The notes under the pieces: generated by a model | The model's database searches: none | Told to the model about the DNA's origin: nothing | The model's input: only the letters and a program-made list of their open reading frames with translations | In this document: positions 9,148 to 18,409 of the stretch, piece after piece | Layout: each line of letters begins with the position of its first letter | Position numbering within the stretch: position 1 is the stretch's first letter | Source: Deinococcus humi | Lineage (GTDB): Bacteria; Deinococcota; Deinococci; Deinococcales; Deinococcaceae | Assembly (NCBI RefSeq): GCF_014201875.1 | Contig: NZ_JACHFL010000004.1 | Span: 248,001-312,000, forward strand | Direction: 5' to 3' | Length of the DNA stretch: 64,000 bases | Position numbers and translations under genes: made by a program

Positions 9148-9607
9148 GATGCATGTCGGAAATTATGTCGGCTTGGCCCACGGCAGCGAACAGCGCTTGG
9201 TGGACGCCCTCAACAAGGTTGCCGAACATCACGGCGATGAACCGGACATCTACGAGACCTGCCAGCTGCTGATGTCGTGGTCTCGTAAGCACATCGAACA
9301 TCTGGAGCCGCTGGTGCAGAAATACGGCGAGGACAAGAACCCCGAACCCGACAATCTGGAAACTGCCCTGTTTCACGGCCCCCGTCAGGGCAGCCTGGCG
9401 CTGCTGCGCGATTTGCACGACGTGTGGCTGCTGACCCAGCAGGTGCACCTGTGCTGGACAGTGCTGGAACAGGCCGCTCAGGCGCTGCGCGACAACGAGC
9501 TGGAGCGGGTCTGCCAGCAGTGCGGCCAGGAAACCAAGCGGCAGACGGCCTTCTTTCTGACCCGGATTAAGCAAGCTGCGCCCCAGGCCCTGGTTGCTGC
9601 ACTGTGA
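9140..9607 (+). CDS. Small helical protein of the molybdoenzyme operon
   Basis: 155 residues from the ATG at 9140 (MVEMHVGN); the ATG at 9149 is equally possible. The start overlaps the end of the molybdoenzyme gene and the stop overlaps the GTG of the FNT gene by 4 nt, so it is tightly coupled to both. I do not recognise the family. The sequence is all-helical and rich in His/Glu at helix-like spacing (GLAHGSEQRL, VAEHHGDEPDIYE, SRKHIEHLEPL), which is compatible with a four-helix metal-binding bundle of hemerythrin or ferritin type. It also has a CQQCGQE pair near the C-terminus. A chaperone or electron-transfer partner of the oxidoreductase is possible. Confidence 0.75.
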   Translation: MVEMHVGNYVGLAHGSEQRLVDALNKVAEHHGDEPDIYETCQLLMSWSRKHIEHLEPLVQKYGEDKNPEPDNLETALFHGPRQGSLALLRDLHDVWLLTQQVHLCWTVLEQAAQALRDNELERVCQQCGQETKRQTAFFLTRIKQAAPQALVAAL

Positions 9608-10476
9608 CGCCGCAGGAACAGCAGAAGGAGTCCCACCGGGAGAAGGCGCCCCCACCCGATCAAGACCCCGGAACTGACTTGGAACAGGAGGAGCTGGCTG
9701 AGGCCGAGGAACGCGCCGCCATCTCGCCCACGGTGGTCCACGAAACAATCAGGAAGGAGGGCGAGGAGGAGCTGCGGCGCCCCGTCTCCGCGCTGGGGTG
9801 GTCCGGCCTGGCGGCTGGCCTCTCGATGGGGTTTTCTCTCGTCGCGGAGGGTTTGTTGCGCGACCAATTGCCCGATGTGTCGTGGCGCCCACTGATTTCC
9901 AAGTTCGGGTATAGCGTCGGCTTCCTGATCGTGGTTCTGGGACGGCAGCAACTGTTTACGGAAAACACGCTCACCGCCATCCTTCCCCTGCTCCAGAACT
10001 GGAGTCTGGGCAAGCTCGGGCAGGTGGCCCGGTTGTGGCTCACCGTGCTCATCACTAACCTGCTCGGGGCCTTCCTGTTCGCCTGGGTGGTGGGAAACAC
10101 CGACGTCTTCAATCCGGGTACGCGCGCCACCTTCACAGAAATTGGCCGGGCGGCGGCCGATCACCCCTTCTGGACCCTGCTGATCCGCGGCGTGTTCGCA
10201 GGCTGGCTGATCGCGCTGATGGTGTGGCTCTTACCAGCAGCGGAGACGGCGAAGGTCAGCATCATCGTGATCATCACGTTTCTGGTGGGTCTCGGAGAAT
10301 TCAGCCACATCATTGCGGGCTCCGTGGAGGTGCTGTACCTCGTCTCGACCGGGGCGCTCTCGTTCAGCAAGTACCTGCTGGGCTACATGGTCCCAACCCT
10401 GATCGGCAACATTCTGGGCGGCGTCATGCTGGTGGCAGCCCTCAATCACGCGCAGGTTGTGGCCGGCAAGAAGTAG
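9604..10476 (+). CDS. Formate/nitrite transporter (FNT) family channel
   Basis: 290 residues, GTG start overlapping the preceding stop. A hydrophilic, acidic N-terminal tail of about 60 residues is followed by six predicted membrane segments. FNT hallmarks include GWSGLAAGLSMGFSLVAEGLL, GFLIVVLGRQQLFTENTLTAILPLL, FAWVVGN, LIRGVFAGWLIALMVWLLP and FLVGLGEFSHIIAGSVEVLYLV. The last carries the conserved pore histidine region. Closest in style to the YfdC-type branch, which has long N-terminal tails. Expected to move formate, nitrite or another small monovalent anion through the inner membrane, matching a formate- or nitrate-handling enzyme in the same operon. Confidence 0.9.
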   Translation: MTPQEQQKESHREKAPPPDQDPGTDLEQEELAEAEERAAISPTVVHETIRKEGEEELRRPVSALGWSGLAAGLSMGFSLVAEGLLRDQLPDVSWRPLISKFGYSVGFLIVVLGRQQLFTENTLTAILPLLQNWSLGKLGQVARLWLTVLITNLLGAFLFAWVVGNTDVFNPGTRATFTEIGRAAADHPFWTLLIRGVFAGWLIALMVWLLPAAETAKVSIIVIITFLVGLGEFSHIIAGSVEVLYLVSTGALSFSKYLLGYMVPTLIGNILGGVMLVAALNHAQVVAGKK

Positions 10477-10500
10477 AACCGGAGCAGTGGGAGGAGAGCC

Positions 10501-11028
10501 GTGTCTAAAAATGCTGAGCAGAAGCCATCCATTCCCGACGCCGTGTGGGCCCCCGTTTCGGCAGGTGTCCTGTTGCTTGTCATCGGTCTGCTCGGCTTGG
10601 CAACCCACCAGCCGCTGCTTTTCCCGAGCCTGGGTCCGACCGCGTTCCTGCAAACCGAGACACCGGACCAGACTAGTGCACAGCCCTACCACGTTGTCAT
10701 CGGGCACGTCGTGGCGTTGCTGGCCGGCTTCCTCGCGGTGTGGGTGTTCGGGGCGGCGGACGCACCCAGTGTTCTCGCCACACATGACCTCACGGCGCCG
10801 CGTGTCTGGGCTTCTGTCCTGGCGGTCGCTCTGACCCTGCTGGGTGGCCTGCTGCTGCGTGCCTCACACCCCCCGGCAGCGGCGACCACCCTGCTGGCCT
10901 CACTGGGAGGATTTCCACCCACCATCAAAAGTGCAACTACGGTCATGGGCGGAGTACTGCTGATTGCGCTTCTCGGAGAGGGCCTGCGCCGTCTCCGGTT
11001 AATGCAGCAGGCCACAGGTTCACCCTAA
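10501..11028 (+). CDS. HPP-family integral membrane protein
   Basis: 175 residues; GTG start preceded by GGAGGAG. Four hydrophobic segments with the family signature FPSLGPTAFLQ after segment one and ASHPPAAATTLLASLGG before the last. HPP proteins have been linked in plants and cyanobacteria to nitrite transport. In this operon it follows an FNT channel and a molybdoenzyme, which supports an anion-transport role. It lies 24 bases after the FNT stop and is the last gene of the operon. The following 11029-11243 holds only a small palindrome, CTATCC-GTC-GGATAG at 11156-11170. Confidence 0.88.
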   Translation: MSKNAEQKPSIPDAVWAPVSAGVLLLVIGLLGLATHQPLLFPSLGPTAFLQTETPDQTSAQPYHVVIGHVVALLAGFLAVWVFGAADAPSVLATHDLTAPRVWASVLAVALTLLGGLLLRASHPPAAATTLLASLGGFPPTIKSATTVMGGVLLIALLGEGLRRLRLMQQATGSP

Positions 11029-11243
11029 GCTTTGGGTCCCCAGTTGCCACGGTTAAGGAGTTACCTCAGAGATCGTCAGCGACTGGGTCTGCGTAGATAA
11101 GCTATAGGAGGGCGATCCATAGCCCCAGAGCGACTAATTCTCAATCTCCTAAAATCTATCCGTCGGATAGGACTTGGCTGCATTCACCAATGGTGGCGGC
11201 TTTCTGGCAACCGTCAGAAGAAAAGCCGCACCACACCTTATGC

Positions 11244-13421
11244 TCAGGACAGCTCGGGGGTAGGCATGTTCTGGCGCGTCACCTCGCTCCAGTGGCGCAG
11301 GGCTTCCCCAAACTCCGGCATGATCCATGCTCGTTCACTGCCCAGGACGCTGTACCGTGCCCGCGCCACGCTCAGACCGACTTCAGCAGCTGGAACCGCA
11401 TCAATCAGTGTGGCATTCAGCCCATTCAGCGCTGCCACCTGTGCGGCCCACCCGGCCCGGGTGACGGCCCCCACATTCGCCAGGTGCCACACCCCCGCGT
11501 CACCATCGACCAGGAGGTCAAGGGTGACGCGGGTAAGATCTGGAAGGTAAGTGGGTGAAATGGTCTGGTCATTCGCAACACGGATCCGCCGCCCCGCCCG
11601 TAATTTTCGGCGCACCTGCTGGGCGAAGTTGTGTTCGTCCCATGGCCCGAACAGGGGGCCTGTGCGTACCACCAATGCATCAGGATGGGCCGCCATGATG
11701 GCTTCCTCGGCGGCCAATTGCCTGTGTCCGTAAACACTGGAGGGCCGGAGAGAATCACTTTCCAGATAGGGCCGCTCCCGTTGTCCACCTAACACCAGAT
11801 CGGAGGAAACAGCCACCAATGGGATCTGGCGTGCCGCGCACTCTTGCGCCAACAGCTGGGGCTCCAATGCGTTCCCAGGGGCCTGCCAGACCTCAAACTC
11901 CTCGTCGTTCACCTGGAAGTCGACTGCCGTGTTGATCACCGCCCATGGACGCCAGCGTTCTAAAATCGCCTGAATATCAGCGAGATCAGACATGTTGTGG
12001 TCATATGACACGTAGGGCAGCCCACGTTCCTCACACGCACACCGGAAAGCCTGTCCCAGCGCGCCTGTAGCGCCGATGATCAGCATGGGGGGACCAGCGG
12101 CTGCGCCCATTTCCACCTCACCCTCGGGCAGGTAAAGCAGTCGTCCCTTGCGCCGCCACCAGCCAGGACCTGCGAGGACAGGATGCGACGGTAACTGACC
12201 CCGTGCCAGTTCACGGGCGAGCTGGACTAGAGCGGTGGGCCGGGGCTCCGGTGCGCGCACATCCCACAGACCGCTTTCGTAATGGCCCTCGCGGCGCGTG
12301 AGCAGACTGTTCCACTCATAAGCTCCGAAAGCGGCCCAGGCAGTCACGGCACAGACGTTCACCCCCTCGCCGCGTACCTCTTGCGCACCGTTCCAGCTTT
12401 CCAGGAGCCAGCGCAACTGCTCCTCCCGGGTGCAGTCCAGATGCGTCTCCGTGATCGCCAGCGGAAGACTGTAGCGGGTACCGGCCTCCCGCAGCCGGGT
12501 TGCGGTTGTCCCTAACGGCGCACCTCGCACCCTGACCGCTTCTACATCGGCATAGCTCGCTGAATGGTTGCCGCCCCGGCAGTCGTTCGGATAACGCTCT
12601 AGCCGCTCGTCCAGAAACCGCTCACTGGTCACGTAGGTGTTCAGGCCTAGCACGTCTGGCGGACACGGATGCTCGATGAACCAGTCCAGTTCCCTTTCGG
12701 TCGCTCCACACCACCTCAGATACGCCCACAGCGCATGATTGCGGTCGACCTGCCCCAGCAGGAGGTCGAAACTCAGCCAGCGGCGTTCATTCTCGAAATC
12801 GGCCTGGGCCTGCAGCGCGGGCGTGCTGAAGGTGCGGCCCAGGTCCTCGGTCTGAATCAGCCGGGCCTCTGGATTGACCTGTCGGATTTCCCGGATAGCC
12901 AGTACCGTGGCCTGCAACTGATGCATCAGCGCTTTCCAAAAACTGCCCTCGTCACGGGCATGGGGATACCAGTAACCATACAACGCGGCGAACCGGGCCG
13001 TGGTCAGTGGCTCGTTGACCGGCGTATAGGCGCTGACTTGCGGGTAACGCTCCGCTACGGCGCGTGCGTAGTCCGCCAGACCCCGTGCAAACTGCGGGTC
13101 GAGCAGATGGGTGCTTGGGGGGCCACTGCCGTGATGAACCAGTCCCAGGATCGGTGCCAGCCCGCGTTCACTCAGGCGCGCCAGGCGCGTGTCCCCCCAG
13201 CTCCAATCGGCACAAGCCAGTCCATCAGGGGCGGTTCTTTCCCACAGCAGCGGGAAGCGCACCGCCTGCGCCCCCAGAGTGGCGAGGCGGTCGATATCAT
13301 CCAGCCGGTCATGGAAGCCGCTCAAGCTGATCTGGTCGAGAATATCGTCACCCACCCGGCTGACCGTGGGTTCGACACCTACCCACAGGGCCAGCTCACT
13401 TGAAGGTGCCAGGAAAGACAT
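11244..13421 (-). CDS. GH1-like glycosidase fused to an RmlD-like sugar-nucleotide reductase
   Basis: 725 residues in two parts. Residues about 1-420 form a family 1 glycosidase-like barrel: VRFPLLWERTAPDG, YTPVNEPLTTARFAALYGYWYPHARDE with the acid/base glutamate in NEP, DVLGLNTYVTSERFL, and LAITETHLDCTREEQLRWL with the nucleophile candidate Glu. Residues about 445-725 form a Rossmann domain of dTDP-4-dehydrorhamnose reductase type: MLIIGATGALGQAF, VAVSSDLVLGG, SVYGHRQLAAEEAI, ISPTYLPDL. In the second part the catalytic YxxxK reads YGHRQ, so the lysine is a glutamine and activity may be altered. Monocistronic, divergent from the HD-GYP gene. Probably acts in polysaccharide or glycoconjugate metabolism; substrate unknown. 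Confidence 0.87.
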   Translation of the reverse strand: MSFLAPSSELALWVGVEPTVSRVGDDILDQISLSGFHDRLDDIDRLATLGAQAVRFPLLWERTAPDGLACADWSWGDTRLARLSERGLAPILGLVHHGSGPPSTHLLDPQFARGLADYARAVAERYPQVSAYTPVNEPLTTARFAALYGYWYPHARDEGSFWKALMHQLQATVLAIREIRQVNPEARLIQTEDLGRTFSTPALQAQADFENERRWLSFDLLLGQVDRNHALWAYLRWCGATERELDWFIEHPCPPDVLGLNTYVTSERFLDERLERYPNDCRGGNHSASYADVEAVRVRGAPLGTTATRLREAGTRYSLPLAITETHLDCTREEQLRWLLESWNGAQEVRGEGVNVCAVTAWAAFGAYEWNSLLTRREGHYESGLWDVRAPEPRPTALVQLARELARGQLPSHPVLAGPGWWRRKGRLLYLPEGEVEMGAAAGPPMLIIGATGALGQAFRCACEERGLPYVSYDHNMSDLADIQAILERWRPWAVINTAVDFQVNDEEFEVWQAPGNALEPQLLAQECAARQIPLVAVSSDLVLGGQRERPYLESDSLRPSSVYGHRQLAAEEAIMAAHPDALVVRTGPLFGPWDEHNFAQQVRRKLRAGRRIRVANDQTISPTYLPDLTRVTLDLLVDGDAGVWHLANVGAVTRAGWAAQVAALNGLNATLIDAVPAAEVGLSVARARYSVLGSERAWIMPEFGEALRHWSEVTRQNMPTPELS

Positions 13422-13760
13422 AGCTGATTGTCATGTCTGCTTTCAAGCAGCGGGAATGACAGACCCGTGGTTTCCATTTATAGAAATCGAGGCTGGCCAT
13501 TGTGGAGAGTGAACATGTGGTTATTTTCCAGTCTCCCGGACCACCACTCTTCCAGGCAACCTCAACCACTGGGGGCTACAGTATTGCGGCTCTCCGTTAA
13601 ATTGACGCTGCTATCCAGCCCACCCGAGGGATCGTAAAAAACGCCCGATCCCTTGACGACACTGGGAACGATAAGAATCCCTGTAAGGTTTCGGACAGGA
13701 GGGAGACTGTAGAGTTGGATAGCCTTAGTTACATGCTGTCCCGTATGGCGTGGCTAGGCC
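13422..13760. other. Divergent promoter region with a hairpin
   Basis: No gene seen. Contains a perfect 8-bp inverted repeat, AGGGATCG (13627-13634) and CGATCCCT (13646-13653), with an 11-nt A-rich loop. It lies between the starts of two divergent genes, so it is more likely regulatory than a terminator. A TTGACG element directly overlaps its right end (13653-13658), but no good partner box is seen at normal spacing. Confidence 0.4.
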
Positions 13761-15380
13761 ATGGATTCCTTGAAAATGACTTTTGAGATCCAGCTCCCTG
13801 CTCAGGTGGGCCAGAAACCAGAACTGGACCTGCAGACTGTGGTGCTGCTGGCCCAGTCGGCGAACGACGCGTTCGAACGTTGCGTGACCCTGGCGTTGCA
13901 AAAAACTCGGGCGACCACCGTGATGATCTCGCTGCACTGCGTCGACTCCGACGAGCTGAAAGTGGTGGCCGCCGCAGGCCAGCGCTCCTCCGAAGCGGTT
14001 GGGCGTCGCCTTCCCAGGGGCCAGGGCCTGAGCTGGCATGTCATCTCGACCGCAGCACCGTACCTGGTGGAAGAAACCCTGAACACCCGCGACGCCCACT
14101 TCGTGGGCGGACGACCCCGCTCGGGGATGTATCTGGGCGTGCCACTCCTGGCCCCTGATGGCCAGGTGCTCGGCGTCCTGTCTGCCGACACGACCGACAG
14201 CGACGAGATTCTGGGCGCCCCCGATGCGCAACTGCTGCTGGTACTAGGTCAGGCCGCTGGCGTCGCGTACGACCGCTGGAAAGCGCTGGAAGACGCGCAG
14301 CGCAGTGCCAGCCAGTATCAGCAGCTCGCGCACCTGTCAGCTCAGCTTGAAACCCTGACGCATCCAGATGACATTGCCCGCGAGGCGCTGGGCATGCTGC
14401 TGACCCTGAGCGAATTTAGTATCGGGGCGATGATGACCGTTGACGAGCACGGTCAGGTCCACCTGAGCATGATTCAGGGCACCGAGGACACGACTAAGGT
14501 CGCCGCCGCCCTTATGAACGTTCATGAGCCGCGCGGCCTGATCACCGAGATCCTCGCTGCAAACCGCAGCGTCGCAGTGGCTGACTACCGCGCCCATCCG
14601 GATTCATCGCCGGAACTGCTGCGCGTACGTTCCATCTTGGCCGCGCCGCTGCGGAGTGGCCAGCGCATTACCGGGCTCATCGGCGTATTGAAGATGGACA
14701 CGCCACAACCCATTCCGGCAGAACTCGCTGCACTGCTCGACATGGTGGCGGCGCGGGTGGACCGGGCGCAGGAAAGGATCGCCACCTTCGAGCAGATGCG
14801 TCAGATGCGCGAGGCCGCGCTGCGCGCCGTAGGTCGGGTGCTTGAGGGCAGGGACGGAGAGACGTTCGGACACACTGACCGTGTCACGGCCCTGTCCCTG
14901 CGTCTCGGACAGGCACTGGGACTGGGTGAGGAGGCTTTGCAGCACCTGCGCTGGGGGGCATATCTGCACGACATTGGCAAGGTGACCCTGCGCGACGACA
15001 TTCTGCGAAAGCCGGGGCCGCTGACCGCGCCTGAACGTGCCTTAATGCAACAGCACGTGGTCGCCGGCGATCATATTTTGCGCGACGAGATTTTCGTGCC
15101 GCGTGAGGTCCGGGCTGTTGTGCGCTCGCACCACGAACGCTGGGACGGCGCCGGCTACCCGGACGGCCTGTCTGGCGACACTATTCCCCTGCTGGCCCGG
15201 ATTTTTAGTGTGGTTGACGTCTATGACGCACTGATCAGCACACGCCCCTACAAGCCTGCCTGGACCCACGCGCGGGCCATGGAGGAGTTGCGCCGGGGCG
15301 CCGGCAGTCAGTTCGACCCGCATGCGCTCGCCCACTTCGAAGCGCTGTTCGGTCAGGCCGGGGAAGACCATGACGGATAA
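13761..15380 (+). CDS. GAF-GAF-HD-GYP cyclic-di-GMP phosphodiesterase
   Basis: 539 residues. First GAF domain about residues 25-170 (SISHxxx-like sensor fold with MYLGVPLLAPDGQVLGVLSADTT), second GAF about 190-340 (RSILAAPLRSGQRITGLIGVLKMD), then an HD-GYP domain about 350-530. The catalytic metal motif HDIGK is at 403-407 and the HHERWDGAGYP motif at 457-467, both intact, so c-di-GMP (or pGpG/cGAMP) hydrolysis is expected. No membrane segment is seen; it is cytosolic and responds to a ligand or redox signal through GAF. Start at ATG 13761, with an in-frame ATG five codons later as alternative. Its end overlaps the diguanylate cyclase gene by 11 bases. Confidence 0.92.
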   Translation: MDSLKMTFEIQLPAQVGQKPELDLQTVVLLAQSANDAFERCVTLALQKTRATTVMISLHCVDSDELKVVAAAGQRSSEAVGRRLPRGQGLSWHVISTAAPYLVEETLNTRDAHFVGGRPRSGMYLGVPLLAPDGQVLGVLSADTTDSDEILGAPDAQLLLVLGQAAGVAYDRWKALEDAQRSASQYQQLAHLSAQLETLTHPDDIAREALGMLLTLSEFSIGAMMTVDEHGQVHLSMIQGTEDTTKVAAALMNVHEPRGLITEILAANRSVAVADYRAHPDSSPELLRVRSILAAPLRSGQRITGLIGVLKMDTPQPIPAELAALLDMVAARVDRAQERIATFEQMRQMREAALRAVGRVLEGRDGETFGHTDRVTALSLRLGQALGLGEEALQHLRWGAYLHDIGKVTLRDDILRKPGPLTAPERALMQQHVVAGDHILRDEIFVPREVRAVVRSHHERWDGAGYPDGLSGDTIPLLARIFSVVDVYDALISTRPYKPAWTHARAMEELRRGAGSQFDPHALAHFEALFGQAGEDHDG

Positions 15381-17112
15381 CGATGCGGCGGATCAGCGTC
15401 TGGTGGGGGGGCAGCCTGGCCCAGAGACCGCTGGTTCAGATTCGACCGGTTCGGAGCCGATGGATCAGGGTTTGACAGCCTCCGCCTCGATTGATCCGGC
15501 TCTCTCCAGCGTGGAGCGCCGCGCAAATACAACTGCCCTCCGGAATGAGCTGCACGCCCTTCTACTCCGGGCCACCGATCCCGACAGCACCGCCGCCGCG
15601 AAATCCCTGGCATACCGCGACGCCGCCTACCTTGCGCTGGATCTCAGAGACCTCAAGGCGGGCATGGAGCTTGCCCTGAACTGCCTGCACTGGGCGCGGA
15701 CCAGCGGGGAAGGACCACTTCAGGTCAAGGCCCATGTGACGCTGGCGCTCGCCATGACAGAGTCCTACGACGACGCGGGCGCGCAGCGTGAGTTCCTGGC
15801 GGCGCTTATCCTGGCCGAGGAGATCGGCGATGCCCGGGGCGTGGCGCTGGTGGCCGTCAACGCCTCGCACTTCGAGTTGGAACGGCGCAACCACCGACAG
15901 GCCGCCCAGCACCTGATGGAATTGCTGAATTCCACCTCTGTGCAGGCGCTGCAGGAACCCGACGCCCGCCAGCTTTGGGAAACCTTCCATATCAATTTCG
16001 TGGTCGCTGTCTCGGAGACCCTGCTGGCAAACACGGAGCCCACCTTCCACGACGAGGCCACTCTGCGGGCGGCGAAAGATCAACTGGTCATCTCGTCAAC
16101 CATCCTTGCCGCGGTGCTTAAGGAACGACAGAGCCTTACCTTGCTGGAGAAGGCAGCCATGCTCGACGCGTTGACCCGTCACGCCCTGTGGACCGGCGAA
16201 CTGTTGGCAGCCCAGTCGCTGGCCGACGATCACGTTCGCCTCACGGGACACGCCGATTTTCCGTTGCTGTACGGCCGCGCTCTGCTCGACCGCAGCCGTG
16301 TGTTTGCTCAGAGCGGGGATCTGGAAAGCGCGGTTCGGGACGCCGGTCAGGCCGTCGGCTTTTTCCATGAAGCCGCTTCGGAGCTGTGGGAGACCCGTTC
16401 GCGAGAACAGCTGGCCGCCATCTATGCCCGCGCGGGGCGTTACCGTGAAGCCTTCGAGACCCAGCAGGAGGTGACCCGCGATATGGAGAACCTGTACCGG
16501 GGTTACCACCAGCAACGCGCCCTGGTCCGGCAGATCGCGCAGCAGGCACGTGAGGCTGAGGTGCGCGCCGAGGCGCTGGCCGAGGCGGCGCTGCGCGACC
16601 CGCTGACCGGCGCGCCCAACCGCACGCGGGCCATGCAAGTGCTGGCCGAACTGCACGTCCAGGCCCGGCAGGGCCGTCCGAGCGCCGTGGCCTTGCTCGA
16701 CCTCGACTTGTTCAAACGAGTGAACGACACGTTCGGCCACCTGGTCGGGGATGCGGTGCTGACTGGAGTGACCCGCCTGCTGGGCGCCGAATTGCGTGAG
16801 CAGGATCTCCTGGCCCGGCTGGGCGGTGAGGAATTTATCGTGATCCTCTCAGACGTGACGGCGCAGGAGGCGGAAGTGGTGTGCCTCCGGCTGCGCGACG
16901 CGCTTCAGAACGCTTCCTGGGAGGCGCTGGCGCCCGGCCTGGTTACCACAGGCAGTTTCGGCGTGGCCGTGTTGGACGGCGTGCAAGACATCACGGGCGT
17001 GCTCACGACCGCTGATCGGGCACTCTACGCCGCGAAGGCTGCAGGCCGAAATACTGTGAGGGTGGCTACCAGACAGGCGGAGAGCGCCCGCGATCCGCAG
17101 CCCTGCCCATAA
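15370..17112 (+). CDS. TPR-like sensor with GGEEF diguanylate cyclase
   Basis: 580 residues from the ATG at 15370. The first ~40 residues are low-complexity and polar. Residues about 50-400 are helical repeats resembling tetratricopeptide units (for example DLKAGMELALNCLHWARTSGEGPLQVKAHVTLALAM and AGRYREAFETQQEV, split by spacing), then a coiled linker, then GGDEF from about 415. The signature DPLTGAPNR, the LDLDLFKRVNDTFGH metal site and GGEEF at 485-489 are complete. An RxxD product-inhibition site (REQD) sits five residues before GGEEF. It should make c-di-GMP with feedback control, coupled to the HD-GYP hydrolase encoded just upstream. Confidence 0.9.
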   Translation: MTDNDAADQRLVGGQPGPETAGSDSTGSEPMDQGLTASASIDPALSSVERRANTTALRNELHALLLRATDPDSTAAAKSLAYRDAAYLALDLRDLKAGMELALNCLHWARTSGEGPLQVKAHVTLALAMTESYDDAGAQREFLAALILAEEIGDARGVALVAVNASHFELERRNHRQAAQHLMELLNSTSVQALQEPDARQLWETFHINFVVAVSETLLANTEPTFHDEATLRAAKDQLVISSTILAAVLKERQSLTLLEKAAMLDALTRHALWTGELLAAQSLADDHVRLTGHADFPLLYGRALLDRSRVFAQSGDLESAVRDAGQAVGFFHEAASELWETRSREQLAAIYARAGRYREAFETQQEVTRDMENLYRGYHQQRALVRQIAQQAREAEVRAEALAEAALRDPLTGAPNRTRAMQVLAELHVQARQGRPSAVALLDLDLFKRVNDTFGHLVGDAVLTGVTRLLGAELREQDLLARLGGEEFIVILSDVTAQEAEVVCLRLRDALQNASWEALAPGLVTTGSFGVAVLDGVQDITGVLTTADRALYAAKAAGRNTVRVATRQAESARDPQPCP

Positions 17113-17248
17113 GGAAATCGCTGATGCAGCTGCTCTACTGACCTGCAGTTCGTTTGCGGCGATGAATCGGCAGGGCTTTCTGTCCTGAATTGGGAGACAG
17201 ACAAGAGCAAGCCAGTTCCGGTGAGATGAGCGACACTGGAGTCAACAG

Positions 17249-18409
17249 ATGACTTCTACCCCGCATCAGACCTTAAACGGACAAGTGTTGTTGCCCACCG
17301 GCAAATTCGTCTCGGCGCGTCTGGAGTTCGGCGACCAGATCACGGCCATCACTTCCGATCCTGGGACGCCCTCTCAGCGTCTGATCCTGCCTGGCTTCAT
17401 CGACGCACATGTTCACGGCGGAGGCGGCGCAGACGCGATGGATGGCCCGGAGGCGGTCCGCAGGCTGGCCCGTTTCCACGCCGCGCACGGCACCACCACG
17501 CTGCTGCCCACCACCATTACCAATCCCTGGGAAAACGTGCTGGCCGCCCTGCGAGGCATTCGGCAGGTCATGGCCGAGGGAGGCGTGCCAGGAGGGGCGG
17601 ATGTCGTCGGGGCGCATCTGGAGGGCCCGTTCATCAGTCCAGGGCGCCTGGGCGCGCAGCCGCCGAACACATTGGAGCCGCTGTCGCCGCTGATCGCAGA
17701 GGTGCTGGCGCTGGACGTGGTGCGGGCCGTAACCATCGCACCTGAATTGCCAGGGGCGCTGGACGCTTCGCTGGCGCTGGCACAAGCAGGCGCCCGTATT
17801 GGCGTGGGCCATACCCGGGCGGACGCCGATACCGTGACCGCTTTCCTGAACGCCCTGAACGCGGTGGGGGCCACCACTTGCGCCACCCACCTGTACAACG
17901 CGATGGGCGGAATCGAGGGCCGTGTTCCCGGCCCTCCTGCCGCGCTGCTGGCCGACGCCCATGCTTACTTGGAAGTCATTCTGGACAACATTCACGTTCA
18001 CCCCACCAGTTTCCGCTTGGCCTGCGCCGCTGCAGCGGGGCGGGTCACCCTGATCACCGACGCCATGCGTGCCGCCGGCCTGGGCGACGGCGAGAGCGAA
18101 CTGGGCGGTCAACGCGTGATCGTCCAGAATGGACGCGCCAATCTGGAAAGCGGGTCGCTGGCCGGAAGCCTGCTGACGATGGACGTTGCCCTGAAGAACG
18201 CCGTTAGCGCAGGTATCCCGCTGGAGGAGGCCAGCCGCATGCTGAGTGAAACGCCCGCCCGCTCGCTGGGCCTGAATGACCGGGGAGCGCTAAAGCCAGA
18301 CCTACGCGCCGACCTGGTGGTGCTTGACGGCGATCTGAACGTGCTGGAGGTCTTCGTGGGGGGAAAAAGGATCAGTGCCCGGCCAGAAACTCCAGGACAT
18401 CCTGGTTAA
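17249..18409 (+). CDS. nagA: N-acetylglucosamine-6-phosphate deacetylase
   Basis: 386 residues; ATG with GGAG about 8 nt upstream. Amidohydrolase fold with GFIDAHVHGGGGADAMDG (metal HxH), HGTTTLLPTTITNP, AHLEGPFISP with the metal-binding Glu, VGHTRADADTV, ATHLYNAMGGIEGRVPGP and LITDAMRAAGLGDGE with the catalytic Asp. Converts GlcNAc-6-phosphate to glucosamine-6-phosphate and acetate in amino-sugar recycling or catabolism. No nagB or PTS gene is next to it. The last 38 bases overlap the end of the convergent hydrolase gene. Confidence 0.93.
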   Translation: MTSTPHQTLNGQVLLPTGKFVSARLEFGDQITAITSDPGTPSQRLILPGFIDAHVHGGGGADAMDGPEAVRRLARFHAAHGTTTLLPTTITNPWENVLAALRGIRQVMAEGGVPGGADVVGAHLEGPFISPGRLGAQPPNTLEPLSPLIAEVLALDVVRAVTIAPELPGALDASLALAQAGARIGVGHTRADADTVTAFLNALNAVGATTCATHLYNAMGGIEGRVPGPPAALLADAHAYLEVILDNIHVHPTSFRLACAAAAGRVTLITDAMRAAGLGDGESELGGQRVIVQNGRANLESGSLAGSLLTMDVALKNAVSAGIPLEEASRMLSETPARSLGLNDRGALKPDLRADLVVLDGDLNVLEVFVGGKRISARPETPGHPG

